Shown here: in pieces, positions 1 through 7,018 of the stretch
Numbering within the stretch: the stretch's first letter is position 1
Layout: each line of letters begins with the position of its first letter
Assembly (NCBI GenBank): GCA_015493625.1
Contig: WGCT01000417.1
Location: 1-7,427, forward strand
Reading direction: 5' to 3'
DNA: 7,427 bases
DNA from: Draconibacterium sp.
GTDB taxonomy: Bacteria > Bacteroidota > Bacteroidia > Bacteroidales > Prolixibacteraceae
The notes under the pieces: generated by a model
The model's database searches: none
Told to the model about the DNA's origin: nothing
What the model saw: the letters and a program-made list of their open reading frames with translations, nothing else
Translations under genes and position numbers: made by a program

Positions 1-16
1 ACTTTAAAAACTTATT

Positions 17-592
17 ATGAAAATTATTTACCTCACAACCTTGGCGTTTTTGTTGTCTGGAGCTCTTTTTGGACAAGAAGCAGACACCGTAGCAGTTAAA
101 AAACAAAAGAATGAAACTAAATTGGTAAAACCCAAGCTCGATAGAAGCAGAATATATTATGGAGGATATGTTACATTGAATTTCAGCAAAAATTACAGTG
201 TTTTGGGAGCACAACCAATGGTGGCGTATAAATTAACTCCAAAACTGTCGGTGGGAGCACAATTCTCGTACGAATACATTAGCGATAAACGTTACAGTTT
301 TGAACAGAATGGATCGAATTACGGGTTTAGTATTTTTAACCGGATTCGTGTTACCCCTCGTTTGTATTCGCATGTCGAGTTTTCGATGATGAGCTACAAA
401 TGGTTTTACAGCGACGGTTCGGAAGAACGAAAGTGGGCACCTATTTTTTATGTGGGAGGCGGATATAGTCAGCCAATATCGAAAAATGTGTGGCTAAACG
501 CGCAGGTGTTGTTCGATGTACTTAACAACGAAAATTCACCATATAAAGACTGGCAACCCTATTTTAGTATGGGAATTGGCGTAGGGTTCTAA
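17..592 (+). CDS. Small predicted outer-membrane beta-barrel protein
   Basis: 191-residue predicted secreted protein of unknown specific function. Residues 1-20 look like a Sec signal peptide: MK, then a hydrophobic stretch ending in SGALFGQ, with probable cleavage near residue 19-20. A short Lys/Asn-rich linker follows (about 21-44). The rest is a run of alternating polar/hydrophobic, aromatic-rich segments that I read as eight amphipathic strands, at roughly 45-57, 60-73, 76-88, 102-113, 115-130, 140-154, 157-169 and 179-191. The chain ends in Phe (GIGVGF), a common feature of outer-membrane barrel C-termini recognised by the BAM machinery. Size and strand count suit an eight-stranded barrel, but no catalytic or ligand motif is visible. 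The ATG at 17 gives a clean signal peptide. Only 16 bases lie upstream, so the promoter and any upstream partner are outside the window. Localisation is inferred; the role is unknown. Confidence 0.8.
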   Translation: MKIIYLTTLAFLLSGALFGQEADTVAVKKQKNETKLVKPKLDRSRIYYGGYVTLNFSKNYSVLGAQPMVAYKLTPKLSVGAQFSYEYISDKRYSFEQNGSNYGFSIFNRIRVTPRLYSHVEFSMMSYKWFYSDGSEERKWAPIFYVGGGYSQPISKNVWLNAQVLFDVLNNENSPYKDWQPYFSMGIGVGF

Positions 593-617
593 CCTAATTT
601 CTTAAAAATGATGCTGT

Positions 618-657
618 GCAAATTGGTATGGTTTGCGTTGGATGGTCGTTTTTTTTT
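618..657 (+). terminator. Weak possible terminator after the first barrel gene
   Basis: A five-base-pair stem, GCAAA (618-622) with TTTGC (632-636), could be extended by G-T pairs. It is followed 12 bases later by a run of nine T (649-657). The distance from stem to T-run is too long for a standard intrinsic terminator, so this is tentative. It is the only terminator-like structure between the first gene and the DUF805 gene. Confidence 0.2.
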
Positions 658-779
658 ATTCTGAAAAATATATTTTATTTTTAATCATAAATAAATAGGT
701 GTGGAGTTGTAAAACCACGTTAAAAACAGGGTGTAACTGAAAAACCTTACGAGTAAGAAAAACAAAAACCTAATGAATT

Positions 780-1130
780 ATGGAATGGTATTTAAAAGTT
801 TTAAAACAGTATGCCGACTTTAATGGCAGAGCGAGAAGAACAGAGTTTTGGATGTTTTTTTTATTTAATGTAATTGTATCTATTATTTTTACGATAATTG
901 ATACTATGCTTGGCACTTATGGTGCATTGAGTGGCATTTACGGATTGGCAATTTTAATTCCTGCTCTTGCTGTCTCGGTACGTCGCTTGCACGATACAGG
1001 TAAAAGCGGATGGATGATTCTGGTTGGATTAATTCCGGTTATCGGTTTTATTTGGTTGTTGGTACTTTATATTATGGAAGGTACACCGGGAGAAAACCAA
1101 TATGGTGCAAACCCCAAAGAGGTTGCATAA
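780..1130 (+). CDS. DUF805 family inner-membrane protein
   Basis: 116-residue integral membrane protein of the DUF805 family (YhaH-like), whose biochemical role is not established. Family hallmarks are present in order: an N-terminal soluble segment with the NGRARRTEFW motif (about 15-24), the central RRLHDTGKSGW motif (about 68-78), and a C-terminal GTPGENQYGANP tail (about 101-112). Three hydrophobic segments at about 24-44, 48-66 and 77-99 are likely membrane spans. The length is typical for a single-domain member. The ATG at 780 is preferred because it places NGRARRTEFW at the usual distance from the N-terminus. An ATG at 773 lies in another frame and opens only 16 codons. No Shine-Dalgarno is present, only an A-rich leader. 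The gene is 187 bp from the upstream barrel gene and 110 bp from the next, so co-transcription is uncertain. The family assignment is firm; the function is unknown. Confidence 0.9.
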   Translation: MEWYLKVLKQYADFNGRARRTEFWMFFLFNVIVSIIFTIIDTMLGTYGALSGIYGLAILIPALAVSVRRLHDTGKSGWMILVGLIPVIGFIWLLVLYIMEGTPGENQYGANPKEVA

Positions 1131-1158
1131 TTTGTACTGTAACAGGATAGTATTTTTC

Positions 1159-1194
1159 CCCGTATTTAAACTTTTTCTTTACGGGTGTGTTTTG
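1159..1194 (+). terminator. Possible weak intrinsic terminator after the DUF805 gene
   Basis: CCCGTA (1159-1164) pairs perfectly with TACGGG (1180-1185) around a 15-base loop. It is followed by the T-rich TGTGTTTTG. It sits 28 bases past the DUF805 stop. The stem is short, the loop large and the T-tract interrupted, so termination would be partial at best. On the minus strand there is no T-tract. Confidence 0.3.
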
Positions 1195-1240
1195 TAGACT
1201 AGAAACATTAAATTATTTAATAACGTCTAATATTACTATT

Positions 1241-1726
1241 ATGAAATCTATTGTAAAATTCTTTGTAGTTATTTGTTTTGTTGCATTTTTTACTGTGTCT
1301 CAATCGCAAGCTCAGGAGAAAAAGTTAGTAACCGGAAACTCTGTAACCCTTGGTTTTCCCATTGGCGATATGGAAAGTTTGTACGATATGGGCTGGGGAA
1401 TTAATGCTAATATCGATTATAATTTTAGCAAATTTTTAACCGGAAGATTTGATTTAGGATGGAGTACATTTAAAAATAATCTGGCTCCTGTAGATGGCAT
1501 CGACTTCGATAACTTGGATGTTTGGGAGTTTACCGGAGGTTTAAGAGCCAATATAAGTGTTTTCTATTTGGAAGGCCGGGGTGGTTATTTTACCGGAATA
1601 AACCAGTGGGGTGTTGTTCCTGCCGTTGGTCTTCGTTTTGGGAAACTTGATATTCAGGGAAGTTTAACTGTTGCCGGCGATTATCACTGGGGAGGTGTAA
1701 GAGTTGGTTATTACTGGGGAAATTAG
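1241..1726 (+). CDS. Small secreted outer-membrane beta-barrel-like protein
   Basis: 161-residue predicted secreted protein with no assigned function. An N-terminal signal peptide (MKSIVKFFVV, then a hydrophobic core) ends near QSQAQ, giving cleavage at about residue 24. The mature part is Gly- and aromatic-rich with about eight amphipathic strands: 34-41, 50-62, 65-77, 93-106, 107-118, 122-134, 136-145 and 149-160. It ends in GGVRVGYYWGN. This pattern suits a small outer-membrane barrel, but the C-terminal residue is Asn rather than Phe. I chose the ATG at 1241. The same frame extends back to a GTG at 1187, which would put 18 polar residues in front of the signal peptide and is unlikely to be used. 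There is no Shine-Dalgarno. It resembles the barrel gene at 17-592 in architecture, but I see no clear sequence similarity between them. The gene is convergent with maeB and shares a terminator with it. Confidence 0.78.
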   Translation: MKSIVKFFVVICFVAFFTVSQSQAQEKKLVTGNSVTLGFPIGDMESLYDMGWGINANIDYNFSKFLTGRFDLGWSTFKNNLAPVDGIDFDNLDVWEFTGGLRANISVFYLEGRGGYFTGINQWGVVPAVGLRFGKLDIQGSLTVAGDYHWGGVRVGYYWGN

Positions 1727-1740
1727 TTTTTCCTAAAGCA

Positions 1741-1782
1741 AAAAAAAATGCAGAACTCAATATTGAGCTCTGCATTTTTTTT
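1741..1782. terminator. Bidirectional intrinsic terminator between convergent genes
   Basis: A near-perfect 42-base inverted repeat centred between 1761 and 1762. Eight A, then TGCAGAACTCAAT, is mirrored by ATTGAGCTCTGCA, then eight T. The only mismatch is A1755 opposite C1768 on the plus strand; on the minus-strand transcript this position is a G-U wobble, so that stem is fully paired. The A-tract and T-tract flank the GC-containing stem on both sides. Transcripts from either direction therefore end in a stem plus U-run. It begins 14 bases past the stop codon of the upstream barrel gene. Confidence 0.9.
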
Positions 1783-1786
1783 GCTT

Positions 1787-1811
1787 AAAAAAGAGTAGAG
1801 ATTCTACTCTT
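1787..1811 (-). terminator. maeB-specific terminator overlapping its stop codon
   Basis: AAGAGTAGA (1791-1799) and TCTACTCTT (1803-1811) form a perfect nine-base-pair stem with a three-base loop. Read on the minus strand, the stem runs into six T (complement of A at 1787-1792, the first two of them inside the stem). The maeB stop codon TAG (complement of 1804-1806) lies inside the 5' arm. On the plus strand the hairpin has no T-tract (it is followed by CAGATAAGG), so it serves only maeB. The bidirectional hairpin at 1741-1782 lies immediately downstream as a second stop. Confidence 0.7.
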
Positions 1812-4080
1812 CAGATAAGGCTTGCGCATCGATTACTGCAATGGCAACCATGTTAATAATCTCGCGAACCGAACTGTCGCGTTGTAAAATATGCACCGGT
1901 TTTTTCATTCCCATTAGAATAGGGCCAATTGCTTCGGCTGTGCCAATTGTTTGCAACACTTTGTAGGTAATGTTTCCCGAACTTAAGTTGGGGAAGATTA
2001 ACGTGTTTGCATCTGCATCGCCAAGTTTGTTAAACGGATAACGCTTGTAGCGCAGCTTTCCGTTTATGGCATAATTTGCTTGCATTTCGCCGTCAACCAG
2101 CAAATCGGGTTCTGTTTCATGCAATGTTTTTACTGCTTCACGAACTGCCCCCGGATTTCCTTGCCCTTTAAACGAGCCAAAATTAGAATACGAAAGCATT
2201 GCAATTTTAGGTTCAATGTTGAAACGTTTAACCTGCTCGGCTGTTAAAATGGTTGTGTCGACCAGCGTTTTTGCTGAAGGGTTCATGTTTACCGTTGTGT
2301 CGGATAAAAACAGCGGCCCTTGTTTCGACAGCATTACATACATTCCTGCAATGTGGTTAATCTGTTCTTTAACGCCAATAATTTGAATTGCCGGACGAAC
2401 TGTTGAAGAGTATTTGCGAGCAAACCCTGAAATAAAGGCATCGGCTTCTCCCGTTTCAACCATCATTGTTCCAAAGTAATCGCGGTTAAACATTTTTTCA
2501 ACAGCTTCGTTGTAGGTCATTCCTTTGCGTTTTCTTTTTTCGTAAAGAATTTTTGCAAACTCGTGGCGTTTCTCTTCAGTAACATTTTTATGCAAATCTA
2601 TAATTGGAACATTGTCAAGTTCTAAACTATTATCTTTAATAAGTGCTTTAATCTTTTTTTCGTTACCCAGAAGAATTGGTTTTGCAATTCCTTCGCGAAG
2701 AACAAATTGAGCAGCTTTTAACACTTTAAAATTGTTGGCTTCAGAGAAAACTACTCGTTTCGGATCTTGTTTGGCTTTTTCGCGAATACCCATTACTAGT
2801 TTATTGTCGAATCCTAAACGTGCTGTAAGCTCGCTTTTATAGGCCGACCAGCTTTTAATATTTTTTCGGGCAACACCGGTTTCTATTGCTGCTTTTGCCA
2901 CTGCTACCGATACGGTTGTTATTAATCGTGGGTCGAGTGGTTTAGGAATAATGTAATTTTTGCCAAACGATATGTTTTGTTGGTTATATGCTTTTGCAAC
3001 CATTTCGGGAACGTACTCTTTGGTGAGTTGTGCAAGTGCTTTCACCGCTGCCACTTTCATCTCTTCGTTAATGGTAGTTGCTCTTACGTCGAGTGCTCCT
3101 CTGAAAATATAAGGAAATCCTAATACGTTGTTTATCTGGTTGGGGTAGTCGCTTCGGCCTGTTGCCATAATAATATCGGGGCGTGCCTCAATAGCGTCTT
3201 CGTACGGAATCTCCGGGTCGGGGTTGGCCATGGCAAAAACAATTGGGTCTTTGGCCATCGATTTTACCATCTCTTTCGAAACAACATTTGCCACCGAAAG
3301 ACCGAGGAAAACATCGGCATCCACCAACGCTTCTGCAAGTGTGTCTAAGTTTCGTTTGGTTACAAATTCTTGTTTTGTTGCGGTTAAGTTTGTGCGTTTT
3401 TCGTTTAGTACTCCGCGACTGTCGCACATTACAACATTCTCGGGTTTAACTCCCAGCCGAATGTAGAGGCGGCTGCACGAGACTGCAGCGGCACCTGCTC
3501 CGTTAACAACAACTTTTACCTCTTCAATTGCTTTTCCGCTTAATTCAAGCGCATTAACAAGTCCGGCTGCCGAAATAATTGCAGTGCCGTGTTGGTCATC
3601 GTGAAAAACAGGAATGTTTAACTCTTTTTTTAATGTTTGCTCAATTTCGAAACATTCAGGAGCTTTAATATCTTCGAGATTAATACCTCCAAAAGTCGGA
3701 GCAATTGCTTTAACCACCTCAATGAGTTTTTTCGGGTCTTTTTCGTTTACCTCAATATCGAAAACATCGACATCGGCAAAAATTTTAAAAAGTAAACCCT
3801 TTCCTTCCATTACTGGTTTTCCTGCTTCGGCGCCAATATCGCCCAAACCTAAAACGGCTGTTCCGTTCGAAACCACGCCAATTAAGTTCCCCTTTGCCGT
3901 GTATTTATAGGCATTTTTTGGGTCTTTCTCTATTTCAAGACATGGTTGTGCTACCCCCGGCGAGTAAGCAAGAGATAAATCGTGTTGAGTGTTGTGAGGT
4001 TTTGTTGGGATAACCTCAATCTTTCCCGGTCGCCCTTTCTTGTGATAATCGAGAGCGTCTTTATTACTTATTTTAGACAT
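1804..4080 (-). CDS. maeB: NADP-dependent malic enzyme, hybrid with phosphotransacetylase-like domain
   Basis: 758-residue cytosolic enzyme converting malate to pyruvate, CO2 and NAD(P)H. The length matches E. coli MaeB (about 759). The N-terminal malic-enzyme domain (about 1-425) has SLAYSPGVA with the family Tyr (Tyr39), GKGLLFK ending in the likely catalytic Lys94, metal-site acids in NLEDIKAPE (Glu136, Asp137) and FHDDQHGTA (Asp161/162), the nucleotide-binding VVNGAGAAA (191-199), ANPDPEI (285-291) and NNVLGFPYIFRGALD (317-331). The C-terminal phosphotransacetylase-like domain (about 430-758) has RVVFSEANN, GFARKYSSTVRP (552-563), SDTTVNMNP (593-601), SYSNFGS (630-636) and DLLVDGEMQANY (659-670). 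In characterised hybrids this domain is thought to regulate rather than catalyse, responding to acetyl-CoA. NADP preference is assigned from the family, not from a residue I can prove. Both domains are complete with no frameshift. The start ATG has an A/T-rich leader without Shine-Dalgarno. Confidence 0.96.
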   Translation of the reverse strand: MSKISNKDALDYHKKGRPGKIEVIPTKPHNTQHDLSLAYSPGVAQPCLEIEKDPKNAYKYTAKGNLIGVVSNGTAVLGLGDIGAEAGKPVMEGKGLLFKIFADVDVFDIEVNEKDPKKLIEVVKAIAPTFGGINLEDIKAPECFEIEQTLKKELNIPVFHDDQHGTAIISAAGLVNALELSGKAIEEVKVVVNGAGAAAVSCSRLYIRLGVKPENVVMCDSRGVLNEKRTNLTATKQEFVTKRNLDTLAEALVDADVFLGLSVANVVSKEMVKSMAKDPIVFAMANPDPEIPYEDAIEARPDIIMATGRSDYPNQINNVLGFPYIFRGALDVRATTINEEMKVAAVKALAQLTKEYVPEMVAKAYNQQNISFGKNYIIPKPLDPRLITTVSVAVAKAAIETGVARKNIKSWSAYKSELTARLGFDNKLVMGIREKAKQDPKRVVFSEANNFKVLKAAQFVLREGIAKPILLGNEKKIKALIKDNSLELDNVPIIDLHKNVTEEKRHEFAKILYEKRKRKGMTYNEAVEKMFNRDYFGTMMVETGEADAFISGFARKYSSTVRPAIQIIGVKEQINHIAGMYVMLSKQGPLFLSDTTVNMNPSAKTLVDTTILTAEQVKRFNIEPKIAMLSYSNFGSFKGQGNPGAVREAVKTLHETEPDLLVDGEMQANYAINGKLRYKRYPFNKLGDADANTLIFPNLSSGNITYKVLQTIGTAEAIGPILMGMKKPVHILQRDSSVREIINMVAIAVIDAQALSEE

Positions 4081-4103
4081 TGTATGAATTTTTTTGATTG
4101 CGA

Positions 4104-4137
4104 TAAAATTACAGAATCTTATCTAAATAGTTAGATA
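4104..4137 (-). promoter_or_regulatory. Possible maeB promoter/operator with 18-bp palindrome
   Basis: TATCTAA (4120-4126) and TTAGATA (4131-4137) form a perfect seven-base inverted repeat with a four-base spacer, about 40-57 bases upstream of the maeB ATG. Just inside it on the minus strand is TAATTTTA (complement of 4104-4111). This resembles the Bacteroidota -7 element TAnnTTTG with the last base changed, and no TTG lies at the expected upstream distance. If that element is real, the palindrome would sit in the spacer of the promoter, where a repressor could act. In such AT-rich DNA the palindrome could also be chance. Confidence 0.25.
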
Positions 4138-4193
4138 TATAACTGACCAATTGTTTAAACGATACTAAAAAATAACAATAGATAATGAAAGAA

Positions 4194-4220
4194 AAAGGGT
4201 AGCTTGAAAAACTACCCTTT
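4194..4220 (-). terminator. Orphan terminator-like hairpin upstream of maeB
   Basis: AAAGGGTAG (4194-4202) and CTACCCTTT (4212-4220) form a perfect nine-base-pair stem with a nine-base loop. On the minus strand it is followed by a T-rich tail (CCCTTTTTCTTTC), as in an intrinsic terminator. On the plus strand the stem is followed by only three T and then GCTTCG. No annotated minus-strand gene lies upstream of it, so what it would terminate is unclear. Confidence 0.5.
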
Positions 4221-4480
4221 GCTTCGCATATTTTTGAAATAATGGAAGATAAAAAATAAGGTTGAACAATGTTAGAAATTAAATAGACTTATAAAACCTG
4301 ATATACTGTTTTTTTATTAACATACCAATGTGTGTAAGTTGGTTAAAGAGGATTGTTTGGTTTTAAAGAGTACCCTTAAACAACCCAATCTTGATTCAGT
4401 AAAATACCCAACTTCAATTAGCAACAATATCAACTCAATTTTAAACTTTTTGCTCATAAAAGAAGAGCTAAAAACCGCTG

Positions 4481-4511
4481 TTCGTGATTCTCGTAAAAAT
4501 CAGTACTTTTG
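4481..4511 (+). promoter_or_regulatory. pheT promoter, Bacteroidota sigma-ABfr type
   Basis: TACTTTTG at 4504-4511 matches the Bacteroidota -7 consensus TAnnTTTG exactly. Twenty bases upstream, TTC at 4481-4483 (in TGTTCG) occupies the -33 position and differs by one base from the TTG consensus. Transcription would start near 4515-4520, leaving an untranslated leader of only about 20-25 bases before the pheT ATG. That is too short for an attenuator or T-box. Confidence 0.72.
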
Positions 4512-4540
4512 TGCGATTCAAAAAACGATAGAAAAACAAA

Positions 4541-6991
4541 ATGAAGATATCTTATTCGTGGTTAAAAGAGTACATAAAAACCGATAAACCGGTTGAAGAA
4601 ATTTGCGATATTTTAACACAGACCGGCCTTGAAGTTGGCGGTTTGGAAGAGGTTGAAACCGTAAAAGGCGGGATGAAAGGATTGGTTATTGGCGAAGTTG
4701 TTACGTGCGAACCGCATCCCAATTCGGACCACCTTAGCAAAACTACAGTGAATGTGGGTGCCGGTGAATCGTTACCAATTGTATGTGGAGCGCCCAACGT
4801 GGCTGCCGGGCAAAAAGTTGTTGTGGCAACGGTTGGCACTACACTTTACGATGGCGACAACGAATTTAAAATAAAGAAATCGAAAATAAGAGGCGAAGTT
4901 TCTTTGGGAATGATTTGTGCCGAAGACGAAATTGGAGTAGGTACTAACCACGATGGAATTATTGTTCTCGACGAAAATGCCCGGCCGGGAACCGAGGCAA
5001 AAGAGTATTACAATATTGAATCGGATTGGGTAATTGAAATCGACCTCACTCCCAACCGTATCGACGGTGCCTCGCACATTGGAGCAGCCCGCGATTTAGC
5101 CGCTTTCCTGCGAAAAACAGAGGATATTCATTACACAAAACCATCGGTTGAAAGATTTAAGATTGATAATCACAACTTAGAAATTCCGGTTGAGGTAAAA
5201 ACTTCTGAAGCGTGCATCCGCTATTCGGGCATTACCATTTCGGGGGTTGAGGTAAAAGAGTCGCCCGAGTGGTTACAAAACCGTTTGAAAACAATTGGTC
5301 TGACTCCTATAAATAACATTGTCGATATAACCAACTTCGTGCTTTTCGAAACCGGGCAACCACTACACGCTTTCGATGCCGCAGCAATTAAAGGCAATAA
5401 AGTAATTGTGCAAACATTGCCTGCAAAAACCAAATTTACTACCCTCGACGAGGTGGAACGCGAACTCGACGAAAACGACCTGATGATTTGTAACACCGAA
5501 GAGGGAATGTGTATTGCAGGAGTATTTGGAGGAATTGATTCGGGCGTAAAAGAGTCGACAAAAAACATATTCCTTGAGAGTGCCTGTTTCGACCCGGTTT
5601 TCATACGAAAAACAGCACGCCGCCACGGATTAAACACCGATGCATCGTTTCGTTTCGAGCGCGGTACCGACCCGAATGGAGTTATTTATGCGTTAAAAAG
5701 AGCTGCACTTTTAATTAAAGAAATAGCCGGCGGAACAGTCTCTTCCGAAATTGTAGATATTTATCCCGAACCGGTTGATGATTTTAAAGTTAATGTTTTG
5801 TATGCCAACATTACCCGTTTAATTGGAAAAGAGTTGGGAAATGAAATGATAAAAAATATTCTCACCTCGCTTGAAATAAAAATTGAAAGTGAAACGGCAA
5901 ACGGGCTTTCGTTACTGGTTCCTCCGTATCGGGTCGACGTAAAACGCGAAGCCGATGTAATTGAGGAGATTTTACGAATTTACGGTTACAACAACATCGA
6001 GATTCCAACACAGGTAAACTCGTCGTTACAAACAGCAGAAAAACCCGATCGCAATGGAGTACGCGAGCGAATTGCCGATATGCTTTCGTCGCAGGGATTT
6101 AACGAAATTTGGTCGAACTCGTTAACAAAAGCCGCTTACTACGAAGGGTTAACAAATTACAAAAACGAACGAACAGTAAAAATATTGAACCCATTGAGCA
6201 ACGACTTAAACGGAATGCGTCAAACGCTGCTTTTTGGTGGGCTGGAAACCATTTTGCACAATGCAAACCGGCAAAATAAAAATTTAAAATTGTACGAATT
6301 CGGGAATTGCTATTTTTATAAAGGTACCGAGTTAAAAGACAATCCGGCAAATAATTATTGGGAAGAGAATCATCTCGGACTATTTATTACTGGGAATAAA
6401 GAGGCGGAAAGCTGGATAAAGAAGGAGGAAGCAACAACTTTTTATACATTAAAAGCTACGGCCGAAAATGTTTTAAAACGGTTGGGTGTTGCTATTGAGA
6501 AAACACAAATCACGGAAACCGAAAACGAACTCTTTTCCGAAGGATTAACCTATGTGTTCAACAACAAAATCGTTCTTGAAATGGGTATTGTTGCAGGGAA
6601 ATTCAGCAAAAAACAGGGAATTGAAAACCCGGTTTACTATGCCGACTTTAACTGGGATAACGTTTTTGATGTTCATAAAAAACACAACGTATTGTTCGAA
6701 GAGCTTCCCAAGTTTCCGGCAGTTCGTCGCGACCTTGCCCTTCTTCTCGACAAAAAAATTACATTCAGCCAAATAAAAGAGGTGGCATTTAAAGTTGAAC
6801 GCCAACTGTTGCGCAATGTCGATTTGTTTGATGTTTACGAAGGAAACGGAGTTCCAACGGGTAAAAAATCGTATGCTGTTAGTTTTATTCTTCGCGACAA
6901 CCAGCGGACATTAAAAGATAAACAGATTGATAAAACAATGCAAAAGCTAATTGCAGCTTTTGGTCGCGAACTTGGTGCCGAGCTGAGGTAA
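4541..6991 (+). CDS. pheT: Phenylalanyl-tRNA synthetase beta subunit
   Basis: 816-residue beta chain of the cytosolic (alpha-beta)2 enzyme that attaches phenylalanine to tRNA-Phe; the alpha chain PheS carries the aminoacylation site. Domains in order: N-terminal B1 segment (1-38); EMAP/tRNA-binding OB fold (about 39-150, with HPNSDHLSKTTVNVG and VCGAPNV); the DLTPNRIDGASHIG turn (168-181); B3/B4 editing domain (about 210-390, with NNIVDITNFVLFETGQPLHAFD); B5 domain (about 412-485), whose VDVKREADVIEEI keeps the acidic Mg-site pattern Asp466, Asp472, Glu475, Glu476; a catalytic-like core (about 500-710, with NPLSNDLNGMRQTLL); and a C-terminal FDX-ACB anticodon-binding domain (about 720-815, with PKFPAVRRDLAL and YAVSFILRD). 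It is full length and intact. The ATG at 4541 begins MKISYSWLKEY, the normal family start, and is preceded by an A-rich leader. pheS is not adjacent, so the subunits are encoded apart. Confidence 0.98.
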   Translation: MKISYSWLKEYIKTDKPVEEICDILTQTGLEVGGLEEVETVKGGMKGLVIGEVVTCEPHPNSDHLSKTTVNVGAGESLPIVCGAPNVAAGQKVVVATVGTTLYDGDNEFKIKKSKIRGEVSLGMICAEDEIGVGTNHDGIIVLDENARPGTEAKEYYNIESDWVIEIDLTPNRIDGASHIGAARDLAAFLRKTEDIHYTKPSVERFKIDNHNLEIPVEVKTSEACIRYSGITISGVEVKESPEWLQNRLKTIGLTPINNIVDITNFVLFETGQPLHAFDAAAIKGNKVIVQTLPAKTKFTTLDEVERELDENDLMICNTEEGMCIAGVFGGIDSGVKESTKNIFLESACFDPVFIRKTARRHGLNTDASFRFERGTDPNGVIYALKRAALLIKEIAGGTVSSEIVDIYPEPVDDFKVNVLYANITRLIGKELGNEMIKNILTSLEIKIESETANGLSLLVPPYRVDVKREADVIEEILRIYGYNNIEIPTQVNSSLQTAEKPDRNGVRERIADMLSSQGFNEIWSNSLTKAAYYEGLTNYKNERTVKILNPLSNDLNGMRQTLLFGGLETILHNANRQNKNLKLYEFGNCYFYKGTELKDNPANNYWEENHLGLFITGNKEAESWIKKEEATTFYTLKATAENVLKRLGVAIEKTQITETENELFSEGLTYVFNNKIVLEMGIVAGKFSKKQGIENPVYYADFNWDNVFDVHKKHNVLFEELPKFPAVRRDLALLLDKKITFSQIKEVAFKVERQLLRNVDLFDVYEGNGVPTGKKSYAVSFILRDNQRTLKDKQIDKTMQKLIAAFGRELGAELR

Positions 6992-7018
6992 ACTGGTTCA
7001 ATTTCTATCGGTTTATTT

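Larger units (their letters stand above)
4081..4540. other. Divergent intergenic region between maeB and pheT (460 bp)
   Basis: Very AT-rich and without a convincing gene. It holds an 18-bp palindrome near maeB (4120-4137), a terminator-like hairpin (4194-4220), and the pheT promoter (4481-4511). Between 4221 and 4480 I see only AT-rich sequence, a T-run at about 4309-4315 with no stem, and short frames lacking family features. These include a 46-codon minus-strand frame (4457-4317) and a plus-strand frame from 4330 that runs out of register into pheT. No tRNA, riboswitch or repeat array is recognisable. Confidence 0.7.

Noticed and set aside
697..746. Loose direct repeat (AGGTGTGG...AAAACC and AGGGTGTA...AAAACC) upstream of the DUF805 gene
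   Set aside because: The match is partial and needs gaps; there is no third copy or symmetry to suggest an operator or riboswitch.
1207..1221. AT-only palindrome ATTAAATTATTTAAT upstream of the second barrel gene
   Set aside because: It is composed only of A and T with a one-base centre, is likely by chance at this base composition, and has no promoter element nearby to give it context.
1187..1240. Upstream GTG start for the second barrel gene
   Set aside because: It would place a polar 18-residue extension before a well-formed signal peptide; the ATG at 1241 is the better start.
3614..3910. 98-codon plus-strand frame inside maeB
   Set aside because: It lies antisense to the strongly conserved malic-enzyme domain and has no features of its own.
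4343..4370. Direct repeat TTAAAGAG at 4343-4350 and 4363-4370
   Set aside because: The repeat is only eight bases and AT-rich. Similar strings recur nearby in coding sequence, so there is no reason to treat it as a binding site.
4317..4457. 46-codon minus-strand frame beginning MSKKFKIELI
   Set aside because: It has no Bacteroidota promoter in front and no family resemblance. It is kept only as a possible explanation for the orphan hairpin.
4330..4587. 85-codon plus-strand open frame upstream of and overlapping pheT
   Set aside because: It runs through the pheT promoter and 47 bases into pheT in a different frame, has no recognisable family features, and looks like a chance frame in AT-rich DNA.
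5221..5637. 138-codon minus-strand frame inside pheT
   Set aside because: It is antisense to the conserved B3/B4 region of PheT and has a composition expected of a reverse-strand shadow.
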